This document shows, piece after piece, positions 10,297 through 18,985 of a DNA stretch of 22,719 bases. Where the stretch lies: the NCBI GenBank assembly GCA_011109175.1, contig RDEW01000047.1, forward strand, positions 329,322 through 352,040, written 5' to 3'. Position numbers and translations under genes: made by a program. The notes beneath the pieces are model-generated. The model was not told the origin of the DNA. It made no database searches and worked only from the letters and a program-made list of their open reading frames with translations. This stretch comes from Dicyema japonicum. Taxonomy: Eukaryota; Dicyemida; Rhombozoa; Dicyemidae. The stretch's first letter is position 1, and each line of letters starts with the position of its first letter.

Positions 10297-11058
10297 ATGG
10301 GTGATTATGGGTTTAGTGAGGTTTATAATAAATTGGTGGTTGAGAATATTGTTAAATGGTTATATTCGAAGGTTATTTCTCAGGGGATTGTCATTTGAGA
10401 CACGTGTGTTCAGTTTTGATAAACATTTTACATTGTGGAATCAAAATCAATTCTTTGATGTTTTATTGTGTTGTTAATAGTAGGAATTAGTTGACACGTG
10501 CTGTAATTACAAAGGTATGCACCTTATTATATTTTAGATAAACTATCAGTGAGACAACTTAATAGCACAGTCACATCAATGGAGTTTTTTGACAGGTTGT
10601 TGGGGAGCAATGAGATTGTACGACCGGACGGATCCCTGGTGCAGTGTTTAGAATATTATCTTGATGATTTGTCAATCTGTAATGAACTGAGACGAGTTAG
10701 TGTGTTTATTATTAAGTTTCTTGTTGATAGCGAATCCCCAAACTGGGAATTGTACTCTGGAAACGAAAGGAATGAATTTATATTTTGTATATTCAAGCAT
10801 TTAGTATTTGGAGGACTATTATGTCAATATGATGATAGAATTGATGAATATATAAGTACAACCAAAAAGATATATAAAAAACTGATTAGGTAATATTGTT
10901 TATTACATAGTGTCTGTCTTGTTGAGGACAAGGTTACTGTTTCTTCATTAGTATTTCATTTAAATAATAATAAATGTTACTTTTATGGGATTGTGAATCC
11001 CCTAAACAGGAATGTTATTACTTTCTTCGTTAACAGGGCTTCTGTTTTTAATAAATGA
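10297..11058 (+). CDS. CFAP300: CFAP300 (C11orf70) ciliary dynein-arm assembly factor, six exons
   Basis: CFAP300 is a cytoplasmic factor needed to assemble outer and inner dynein arms of motile cilia, which would suit a ciliated animal. The model is join(10297-10371, 10400-10459, 10484-10514, 10538-10695, 10717-10889, 10911-11058), 214 residues against 267 in human. The introns are 28, 24, 23, 21 and 21 nt. Family-like blocks are VFSFDKHFTLW, MEFFDRLLGSNEIVRPDGS, FIFCIFKHLVFGGLLCQYDD, ISTTKKIYKKLI and, after the last intron, VTVSSLVFHLNNNKCYFYGI followed by VNPLNRNVITFFV. Removing the stop-free 21-nt intron at 10696-10716 restores exactly the human spacing between the ELRR and ER residues. 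The N-terminus is shorter than in vertebrates and the middle region is compressed. It begins only 12 nt after the SBDS stop on the same strand, with no AG between stop and ATG. The last codons contain AATAAA. Confidence 0.88.
11050..11055 (+). promoter_or_regulatory. AATAAA inside the last codons of CFAP300
   Basis: The hexamer covers the final Asn and Lys codons immediately before TGA, as it overlaps the stop of SBDS. It is the only good polyadenylation signal close to this gene end. Confidence 0.45.
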
Positions 11059-11862
11059 TTTTTATAAAATTATAATAATACAATAGGTTGGTGGCTAATA
11101 TTACTACCCTAATCATGAAATGAGTTTCTCATATTATTGATGGTAACTACCCCCTTGTAGATCAACAAATTCAGTTAATCATTATTATTTGAGTCTATCA
11201 AAATTATAGTTTGTTCATCCAAACCAGTTTTTGTTGGAAGAGACTGGAATTCTAAATGAGAATTAATATTAGTGGTAAAAACTGCATTGAAAACCACGTA
11301 ATTGGCTATCGTACTCATCAAGAAACTATCGTGGTCGCATTTTCTTGACATTTTTTTAAGTGAAGAGACTTAATCCATATACAAAAATATTTATGGCTTG
11401 TATTTTTTAAACTCTTCTATTCAATAGGGACATAGTTTTACTAACGGATCTCCCATATATTGTGATCGAATGCTAACGATTATGCGATAATGAATAAGAA
11501 GTGGTAGATGAATAAGCACAATTTGCTGAGATTGAGTTCTCCAGCACAACGACGACGCCTCTCTTTTTTACAAGGAGATATTAGCTCATAGTATTAACAA
11601 TTGTAACATCTCGAAAGAGGTCACCTCGTCCATTCACACATACGTGTCTTAGGTCCGATCGTGAACCCAAATAAGCACGTAGTCTTTGATCTGGATTCGA
11701 TCAACATTTATGCGATATTACGTTCTGAACCCAGTATGGTAAATTTTTATTAAAGATGAATTAGACGGGCGTTATAAGGCAATTACTTAAAACCTAAATA
11801 ACTAATCAGGAAAAGTTATTGTTAGTGAAATGTTTAATGAGATCTATAATAACAATATATGA
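11059..11862. other. convergent intergenic region between CFAP300 and the lectin gene
   Basis: The two flanking genes end facing each other. No coding segment, RNA gene or repeat was recognised. A minus-strand ATTAAA at 11833-11838 lies 25 nt after the lectin stop. Confidence 0.4.
11833..11838 (-). promoter_or_regulatory. candidate polyadenylation signal ATTAAA of the lectin gene
   Basis: ATTAAA on the minus strand starts 25 nt beyond the TAG stop at 11863-11865, the expected distance for a short 3' UTR. Confidence 0.45.
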
Positions 11863-14113
11863 CTACCGCCTGAAGCTTCCGAATGAAGAAGATAAATTAA
11901 ATTGAGGTCGTTTTCTAAAATATAAAATTACAATAACTTAATATAGATGAACACACCTAATGAAATTCCAAGAACAGCGACAATTCCAAAGAATATTCCA
12001 ACACCAAGTTTAGTTTTATTAGAACCTTCAACTTTAATACAAAAATAAACTATTCATTGATGCAGCATAATTAACGGAATCTAAAAATACATAAAAATGT
12101 ATAAACGATATCCAACACAGACTGCTATGTGTTTCTCATTACATCTTGTAGAAACCCATTTTCCATTTTTATCAACAGTAATGCATACAATTTCGTCATC
12201 ATTATATTTTGGTTCGTTGGGAGCCCAAAGAGTAGTCGACTATTTTTAGTAAAAAATAAGTTACTGGAGCATCTCCCAACCATGTGAGAGTTGTGTCATT
12301 CCATAATATTCTATAATCCATATAGAATCTTTGATTTTTAATTTCTAAATTATTTTATATAATAACCTTTATTAAGTTTACTAATAAAATATGTGGACTC
12401 TGTTTTGACCATAGATAAACCAAATTGAGAACAAATTCTTGCAGAATCGTGGTAATTTAATAGTTTTCCGAACATTGTATAAGTTTTCCCGCTCATTTTA
12501 ATAGAATAGGTTTGATTTTTAACATCTAAAATATTATTAAATTTTATACGAAAAAATTTGTTTCTGCAGTTAATGTTGGAATAATTATCTAAGTTATAAA
12601 TTTATATAACAATTGTCGTCATTTTTGTAACAAATAAATCTTGTGTTTCGACAGAAATCATTTATCCATTTTCCTGAAGAAAACTTGGCATAAACGCACC
12701 CATAGGTTTGAGGATCTTTTGGATAGCCAACATCCCAATTTGTAAAATTCTAAATAAATTAATATATACTGAATCATTATCATCGCCTCTCATGAGAACA
12801 TGGTCCAAATAAACTGAACCAAAATTAATTCCAATGTCAAAATCAACGTTTTCTTAAATATTATATTTTAGTAAAACCAAAAACAGCGCAATTTTCTGTA
12901 GAATTGAATGGGGCATAAAGAATTGCGTTTCTTTTATCACAAATTGACAAAGCTTTATCACGGGAAGATAAAAAGTCGAAAACATAAAATGAGTTGTTTT
13001 GGAAGTATAAAATTTGCGAAAAATAGTCTAAAATAAGAATTTGATGAACGATGCTTGTTCTCTTCGTTACAATTCTTAGGAATTGTTCCTTGAACAACAG
13101 AATCTGGATAATCAAAAATGATAACCAGATTCACAGATTATATGTCCAGCTTGATTGCAATCTACTGTTGAAAATTCCCCATTTATAAAGTCCCTCATAA
13201 CACATTCTTTGTCAAGGTGATTGAGGGATGACCATGGAAGATATCTCTTTATATTAAGGATCAACTAATACAGCCAAATAATTTTTTTCTGTCATGAATC
13301 GGTTTTGTCCCAAATTTATCATACCGACGAAAGAAGGTCCGTAAACAATTTCTGATAGGAAAGTAAACTCTTACCGTGAATCGCACAATTTTCTGATCCA
13401 TCGTTGGGAATAAAAATATATCCATCATGATCTGAATGGCAGATTTGACGTGCAGTTCCATAATCTCTATTAACCTTATAGATGTAGTATGTGTGTCCTC
13501 TAAAGGATACCATACTATCATAAGGGACTGTTATATTATTATAAATTAACGATTTAATATTTTGTCAGTTATATTGATTCCATTTGGTGCAATATTATCT
13601 CATAGTTAGTTAAACTTTAACCATCTTCACAAATCCAATATCCTTTGCGCCATTGGTAAGCAACCTTCCATTTTCCAGAACTAGCCAGCATTTGGACTCC
13701 TTTCCAATAGTTAGGTGGGTTATCATTTTCAATAAAATTGGAATAAGTCTCAAATAATATATAACTGCTACAATAATTGTCTGTCTATGTTCAGAATAAA
13801 AGTTTTCTGTACCAGACCCAAGTCTGTATACTCCAATTGTTCTATTTCTATAAATAATACCTAAAGTAAGTAAAAAGTAATCACTTGCAATAGCATCATT
13901 TTCATGTTGGTCTTGAATATCAATAGAGTAGTGACCATCGTCTTTACAATAAAAATATCCATCATAAATGTACCAATCAAATGCTGACATTAAGTAAGAG
14001 TGTTTATTGTAATTGAAGGTTTGCCCATACCAAATTACTAATATTTATCAAAATATACGTTCTTGAAGTGAATCAGAAAAAAACAAAAATAATAAAATGA
14101 AAGACATTTTCAT
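11863..14113 (-). CDS. type I membrane protein with four C-type lectin-like domains, 19 exons
   Basis: Predicted cell-surface receptor of 612 residues. Exons on the minus strand, high to low: 14113-14059, 14037-13885, 13860-13772, 13748-13622, 13598-13551, 13527-13375, 13351-13272, 13246-13126, 13103-13050, 13027-12878, 12852-12770, 12749-12611, 12588-12550, 12525-12367, 12344-12265, 12239-12107, 12080-12051, 12031-11938, 11914-11863. Introns are 19-26 nt. Order: signal peptide (MKMSFILLFLFF), CTLD1 (about 19-141), CTLD2 (158-275), CTLD3 (294-417), CTLD4 (431-554), transmembrane segment (573-595), 17-residue basic tail starting KKRP. CTLD hallmarks include NFTNWDVGYPKD with GKWINDFCRNTRFIC (CTLD3), LWAPNEPKYNDDEIVC with GKWVSTRCNEKHIAVC (CTLD4) and FSTVDCNQAGHIIC (CTLD2). 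CTLD1 lacks the two inner cysteines. No domain has a complete EPN/QPD plus WND calcium set, so classical sugar binding is doubtful. The donor at 13271 could be 13265 instead (19-nt intron). Confidence 0.88.
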
Positions 14114-14128
14114 AATTACTTGAATTTT

Positions 14129-14137
14129 CCTTTTATA
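14129..14137 (-). promoter_or_regulatory. TATA-like box upstream of the lectin gene
   Basis: TATAAAAGG on the minus strand lies only 15 nt before the ATG at 14113. A normal TATA-to-start distance would put transcription start near 14106, at about the in-frame second ATG (14107), so the mRNA may be almost leaderless or start translation at Met3. Confidence 0.4.
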
Positions 14138-14660
14138 TTTAATTTTATTACATTTGATAACCACGCCCTAAATTAATCATAAATTTACAAAGTCGTTAGA
14201 ATTTATTTAAAAGTAACAATCAATTAACACAGCCATCCATCCAACGTGGTCCCCGCCGACAAAAATGACGTAGTGTTGCCTTTCATTATTGAAAAAGCGA
14301 TCAACTGGAGAAACCACCGATTCTCACGTGCATCGTAGCTTTTTAGTGTAGCTAGGCGTCCAAAAATTTAATTATTTAAAAAAATTAACAAATATTTGAC
14401 TTACTCTTATTTCAAAGTTGTAATGAGTGCAATTGTTGATTTTTAGTATTGTCACTACAAAAACATTTAATTTTAGTTATTTTGAAATATCTTGTTCAGT
14501 CAGATTACCCAATAAATTACAATCGAAAATATTTTTGTTATTCATTTACGTGGTTTTTGAATATCATGTTTAGTCAGATGACTCAATAAATTACAATCGA
14601 AAATATTTATTGATTTTTCAACATTTTTAGCTTTCAACATATTGTTTAAAAATTTTTTGT
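14138..14660. other. AT-rich upstream region of the lectin gene
   Basis: No gene was recognised. A GGGCGTGG motif (minus, about 14160) might be a promoter element. A roughly 40-bp segment including AATAAATTACAATCGAAAAT near 14510-14530 recurs near 14584-14604 as an imperfect direct repeat about 74 bp apart. Confidence 0.4.
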
Positions 14661-14669
14661 TTGTGACGG

Positions 14670-15020
14670 ATCTTGATATCTTCTAGTCTCCCCTAACCAC
14701 CATATTATCAAAACTATTCGAAAAACTGTTACTACCGCCATTACTCCGGATCTCTCAATAGGCTTTCAAATACGGTTTTCGTCTTGGGCCCACCACTACA
14801 CATTTAATCACACTATTCAATTATTCTGGTGGAAGGTTCCACGCATCTACGATGCTAAAAAAGGTTTGACGAGTGTCGCCGTCATCAGTGGACATTCACT
14901 GCGGAACTGAATAGTCTAAAAGGACATACACCCAAGAAAAAGAAAACAAAGAAGTGAAGATTAATTTTATTCTCTCTCGATTAGCTGTTATAACTGTTCT
15001 TTGCTTAAAATAAAGTGTGT
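14670..15020 (+). mobile_element. LINE reverse transcriptase remnant with a polyadenylated 3' end
   Basis: From about 14690 the plus strand reads TTILSKLFEKLLLPPLLRIS, then FKYGFRLGPTTTHLI, matching the LINE reverse transcriptase stretch SLLNTLSKIFE...QFGFR...T.HQI, with in-frame stops. After a frame change, 14848-14905 reads YDAKKGLTSV, resembling catalytic motif A (DAKKAFDSV) with Phe and Asp replaced. Immediately afterwards another open piece ends HTPKKKKTKK and TGA at 14955-14957, followed by AATAAA at 15009-15014 and GTGTGTGTT. The jump from motif A to the 3' end implies a large internal deletion or a second element. The 3' part is shared with 18190-18290 on the other strand. Confidence 0.6.
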
Positions 15021-15956
15021 GTTTTCTCTGCGGGGACGATATCTGATATGGCTCCTCGGAAAGTGCGAATATTATTATTATTCCAATTCATTGCCGATGG
15101 AGAACGATTTTAACTGCAAAATATCAGAAAGTAAATTTGGATAACCAAGGATCTCTTACATATTCAACAACGGCTTACTTTTTCTATGGACGATCTGAAA
15201 ATATTTTCTCAAAATGTAGTAACTACAATGAGAATGCCGAAGGAGGTAAATAATTTCTTTGAAGGGGCTTTAATTGAATAGTCAAATCATTCTGGTTGTT
15301 ATGGATAATTATAACTTTCCAATATATGAAAAAATGCTGTGGTTTTTTCAAGCTCCCAACTGATTTTTCAACAATGGTGGTAAAAATTGTAGAACTGTTA
15401 TTCTTTCAAAAAAAATGTAGACCATTTGGCAACAAGGTGCAGTTGAATGCTGCACAGCGACAAAACAAAGATATATACATTTACACCTGTGTCGGCTTCA
15501 TGGAATTAAAAAGTCTAAGAAACTCAAAACTTACTTTTTTAAATCTATTGTTACAAACAGGAGATTCGAATGGATATACTACACACGGAAACAAATGTAA
15601 AAATGTGACATGGACCACGGGCAGCCCGTTACATTAACCTTGAACTAAGATTAACTGAATTAATTTCATTATTGAGTTATTAACCACAAAGAAAAATAAT
15701 TTAAGTAACTATTTTTTATTCTATCAATTCTTACAGTCGATTTAACTTATTCAAGTCTCATTCGGTAACAAATTGTCTGACTGGGAATTTTCTACATATA
15801 GATTTTAAATCTAATTACAGTTTACCCTCCATTTTTTGGAAAAAATTCTAATTTTACTAAGGAAATTCCATTGCTCGCCAAATTCTCTTACTTCCCACGT
15901 TTTAGTATTAAAAAAATAATTTTTCAAATATTTATACCGCGTATCTTTTTAGTAAC
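15021..15956. other. unresolved region with ORF pieces and two intron-like 19-mers
   Basis: ATG at 15048 opens a short signal-peptide-like segment (MAPRKVRILLLFQFIA) before a stop. GTAAATTTGGATAACCAAG (about 15132-15150) and GTAAATAATTTCTTTGAAG (about 15246-15264) have the size and ends of local introns. However, I could not chain the flanking frames into one protein. An open frame at 15296-15637 starts at TTG, is Cys-containing (ending near CKNVTWTTG) and matches nothing I know. It may be a decayed or partial host gene. Confidence 0.25.
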
Positions 15957-17280
15957 ATGAGGAAGTGTTCTAGATTATCTTATGATAAAAAAAGAAATTA
16001 TAAATTATGTTATTCATAACTCTTCTCTTAGTTTAAGACGTGTCTCAGAAATTTTTTCAACGCGTTTCAAAAAATCAATTTCGAGACGTGCAATAAATGA
16101 TCTTAACTTGAATAAAGAGAAGATTCTTGAAATTAATCCAATTTATGGGACAAGTTCTCGTTTTTCGAAACTCAGATTTTCATCAATTGATACTGAATTC
16201 ATTACCTGGATGGATTACATGGAATCAATTGGAGTTTGCCTCAATGATGAGATAATTTTATCGAAAGCAACTGAATTTGCTGCATTAAATGGATTCTCTG
16301 AATTCAAATCCAGTAAAGGATGGCTGGAAAAGTTAAAAAAAGGCACTATGTGAAATTACGAATTTTCCATGGTGAATTAGGATATACTGTGGATGAGTTT
16401 AAAATAGAAATTGAAGACTTTAAAAAATTATCTCCTCAAAAATAAATGAACATGGTGCCGAAAATGTTTATAATGCTGACGAAACCGGTGTGTTTTACAA
16501 GACTATTCATTCAAAAAGTGTATACAGGAGACGCAGATCAGGACAGAAATTAGTTAAAAATTGGTTTAAAATTTTTAAGCTAATCTTCAGATTTTCATTA
16601 ATGCTTTTCGGAAATATGACTGGATCTGATAGAAGAACCCCATTGATGATTGGAAAGTATTAGAAACCAAGCTGTTTCAAAAACATGTACGTTGATAAAT
16701 ATTTACAATACTACAATTCTTTAAATGCTTGGATGAAAATGTAAATTTTTAACGAATGGTTGTATAAATGGGACATGAATCTCAAACAAAAACAAAGAAG
16801 AGTACTTTTGGTTGTAGACCATTGTACTTCTCATAAAATAACAATCGAATTGAGTATGATAGAAATTTTATATTTACCAAAAAACACGACGACAGTGCTT
16901 CAACCAATAGATCAAGGAATTATTAGATCATTCAAATTCCATTTTAACAAATTTAAATTTAAACATATAATGGAAAAAATAAATTGTGATGAAGAAAATA
17001 TTGAATGTTATAAAAAATTAACGGTAAAAGATAGAGTCTTAGTTTTTCATCTTGCTTAGAAAAATGTGTCTGGCTAAAATAAATATTTTCAGCTCGCCAA
17101 ATGGAAAAAAGCATTAAAGAACTTACAAAGGGAGACCAAAAAATAAAGAATTTTGAACAAATTAATAATAAATTAATGATATCGGATCACATTCAAGAAG
17201 AGGAGTTTGTAGACTTTACGTACTCTGAAATTGACGAACTTCTTGAATTTCTTTTATTATTTATTGATTTCTGAATTTAG
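15957..17280 (+). mobile_element. nearly full-length but broken pogo-type transposase
   Basis: The best-preserved DNA-transposon copy here. ATG at 15957 starts MRKCSRLSYDKK. A frame change then leads into 15982-16353, an open N-terminal part with a helix-turn-helix (NSSLSLRRVSEIFSTRFKKS) and a CENP-B/Tc5-type second DNA-binding domain (FITWMDYMESIG, ILSKATEFAALNGF, SSKGWLEKL). The catalytic core follows in several frames: VYNADETGVFYK near 16470-16500 (first Asp), RVLLVVDHCTSHK near 16800 (second) and TTTVLQPIDQGIIRSFKFHF near 16890-16930 (third), with 30 residues between the second and third. An acidic tail follows (HIQEEEFVDF, about 17190-17220). Stops near 16443, 16660 and 16740 and frameshifts make it inactive. 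Clear terminal repeats were not found; TACAGTTTACCCTCC near 15820 is a weak left-end candidate. Confidence 0.85.
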
Positions 17281-17792
17281 ACTCTGAATTTAAAAAAATT
17301 TTATTATTTATTGATTTCTGAATTTAGACTCATTGTCTGAGTTAGTCAGGAGGGCATCTTTGATCGTTTTGGAAAGGACCTCCGCAGCGACAGGTCGTAA
17401 GTTATAGGGGATCCTCACTAAAATTTAACTCAGAGATGAGGAGTAAGAACGTTTCGGGGTCCGTAGTTGATGGGTAATTAACGGAAGAGTTAACATTGGC
17501 GCGGGCNCCTCCATTTACTCTGGAATTACACACTCATCACTTAAATTATCTACTTCGAAAGGACTTTAGTTAGAAAATGAATTGACAGATATGTTACAGA
17601 CAGCAATTTCTAATTTATCAAACCACTTTTTTTACTGTTATCAGCATTTTGGACAACTTTTCGTTATCGTTTGATTGAATCTTTCGATAATCCTTTGTGC
17701 CAGAGGATTGATAAGCCTTCCGTGAATTTACTTGATGTTGAAATGTGTACAAAATTTTATTATTTATTGATTTTTGAATTTAGACTCATTGT
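17252..17792 (+). repeat. short segment present three times around the pogo and H3 remnants
   Basis: TTTATTATTTATTGATTTCT followed by GAATTTAGACTC occurs at about 17253-17284 and 17301-17332, and with one change at about 17757-17788. The second and third copies extend further (CATTGTC). The first two form a 48-bp tandem; the third lies about 456 bp away and abuts the histone pseudogene. The intervening 17340-17750 contains one N (17507) and no recognisable gene. Confidence 0.75.
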
Positions 17793-17794
17793 CA

Positions 17795-18125
17795 CTGCTA
17801 AATCTCAATTGGGTGGTGTAAAGAAGCCACATTGCCTTCGACCAGATTCGGAATCAGAATATATCAAAAGAGTATTGACCTTCTATTGAGAAAAACACAG
17901 TTCCAGAGAGTTGTTAGAGAATCAGCCCAGTTTATGAAAACAGATTTACGTTTCCAATCATCGGCTATTGTTGTCTTCAGGAGGCTGTAGAGACATTTTT
18001 GGTGGAGATTTTTTAGGATAGTAATTTGTGTGCAATACATGGAAAACGAGTAACAAAAATTCCACAGGATATGCACCTTGCAAGGAGAATTCTTGGTGAA
18101 AAAAAACATAACTTTTCGATAAGTA
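17795..18125 (+). pseudogene. histone H3 pseudogene, 5'-truncated
   Basis: Plus-strand frames read [16 protein letters not shown], then [20 protein letters not shown], then [20 protein letters not shown]. After a second frame change they read [13 protein letters not shown], a TAG stop, then [20 protein letters not shown] and LARRILGE. This follows histone H3 from the end of the N-terminal tail (GGVKKPHR) through the whole histone fold to LARRIRGE. Two frameshifts, one stop in place of the usual Glu (IFED) and loss of the first roughly 25 residues make it a pseudogene. Loop 1 has the canonical H3 length, so this does not look like CENP-A. Substitutions such as KIPQDMH for IMPKDIQ suggest either decay or a divergent H3 variant. 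Open frames on the minus strand across this region are shadows. Confidence 0.85.
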
Positions 18126-18189
18126 AGTAATCACTTCCGCATTGTCATAAGCACGTAAAATGGCTAGGGTTTCGCTCGTGCAGAACACA

Positions 18190-18290
18190 CACTTTATTCA
18201 AGTAAAGAACAATTATTATAACTAATCGTAGAGGGAGAACCAAGGAATGTTATTGACATGTTTGTTTTTTCTTTTTCTTGGGTGTGTGCC
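18190..18290 (-). repeat. 3'-end sequence shared with 14930-15020, inverted orientation
   Basis: On the minus strand ACACCCAAGAAAAAGAAAA (18285-18267) is followed after about 40 nt by CGATTAGTTATAATAATTGT and TCTTTACTTGAATAAAGTGT with GTGTT. The plus strand at 14931-15021 has the same 19-mer, then CGATTAGCTGTTATAACTGT and TCTTTGCTTAAAATAAAGTG with TGTGTT. Both copies end an open frame with HTPKKKK and carry AATAAA plus a GTGTGT element, so this is a transcribed 3' end of one repeated family. The family is not identified. Confidence 0.7.
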
Positions 18291-18985
18291 ATTTTAGATA
18301 AATCTAATAAATATAATTTGTCTTTTTTCTCGTTTAAAGTAACGTAGTTTATCAACTTCATCCAGACAAAATTTAGGTATTCCAATCCTTTCGCCTACTT
18401 GATAATGCTTTTCGGGACGCACTGTCGTTTTCAATTTCCTATTTCACGAGAATTTCTCATCATTTGAAGTTCTATCAACTTAGCTAAAAATAACAGTCTA
18501 TAAAATCAAAATTTTAAAGATCCAACTATCTCACTTTCTTTTAATGTAATATAATAACCATATGTAATCTCCCCTTAATTAGAAAAATAAGACACATTTA
18601 TAATTTTCAAACTGTAAAAATATGCAAAAAATAACATCAATTTGTTTTTATATTAAAAAATTAATAAATCGCTGTCGAAAAATTGGGGTCAAATATCCAG
18701 GTTTTCATCTTAAACCTAGTTCATTGAACGCGTCTTGTTTTGCGGGTTAAAATGTGAATTCAGATTAAAATTTGGACTCATGTGGAAAGATTTGATAAAT
18801 GATTACTTTTATTTACAAATCATTTAATTTTTTTAGTTTTTTTGAAATTGATTTGTCTAATTAAATTTGTTCATTAAGCTTGTTTATGTAAGCCTTGTAA
18901 ACCTTTAACTAAATTAATTTATTTTTTAGATTATCCAATAACACCATTTTATTTAACCAACAATAAAAAAATAATATATAATAAT
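18291..18985. other. AT-rich region, nothing firm
   Basis: A 63-codon minus-strand frame (18385-18194) overlaps the shared 3' end, but its frame differs from HTPKKKK and is not recognised. 18480-18985 is very AT-rich, with homopolymer runs and no coding signal. Confidence 0.4.

Noticed and set aside
10136-10477. 113-codon hydrophobic plus-strand frame overlapping the SBDS end and CFAP300 start
   Set aside because: It is out of frame with both conserved proteins and disappears once the introns are modelled.
11844-11914. alternative lectin C-terminus ending TTATTATAG at 11844
   Set aside because: That frame requires one base fewer after the last intron; the correct phase-2 join gives the basic tail KKRPQF and a stop at 11863.
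13319-13513. the lectin locus read as several separate small genes
   Set aside because: Removing 19-26 nt introns joins all pieces in one frame from signal peptide to transmembrane tail, with conserved intron phases.
17864-18188. two minus-strand frames over the histone remnant
   Set aside because: The plus strand reads clearly as histone H3; these are antisense shadows.
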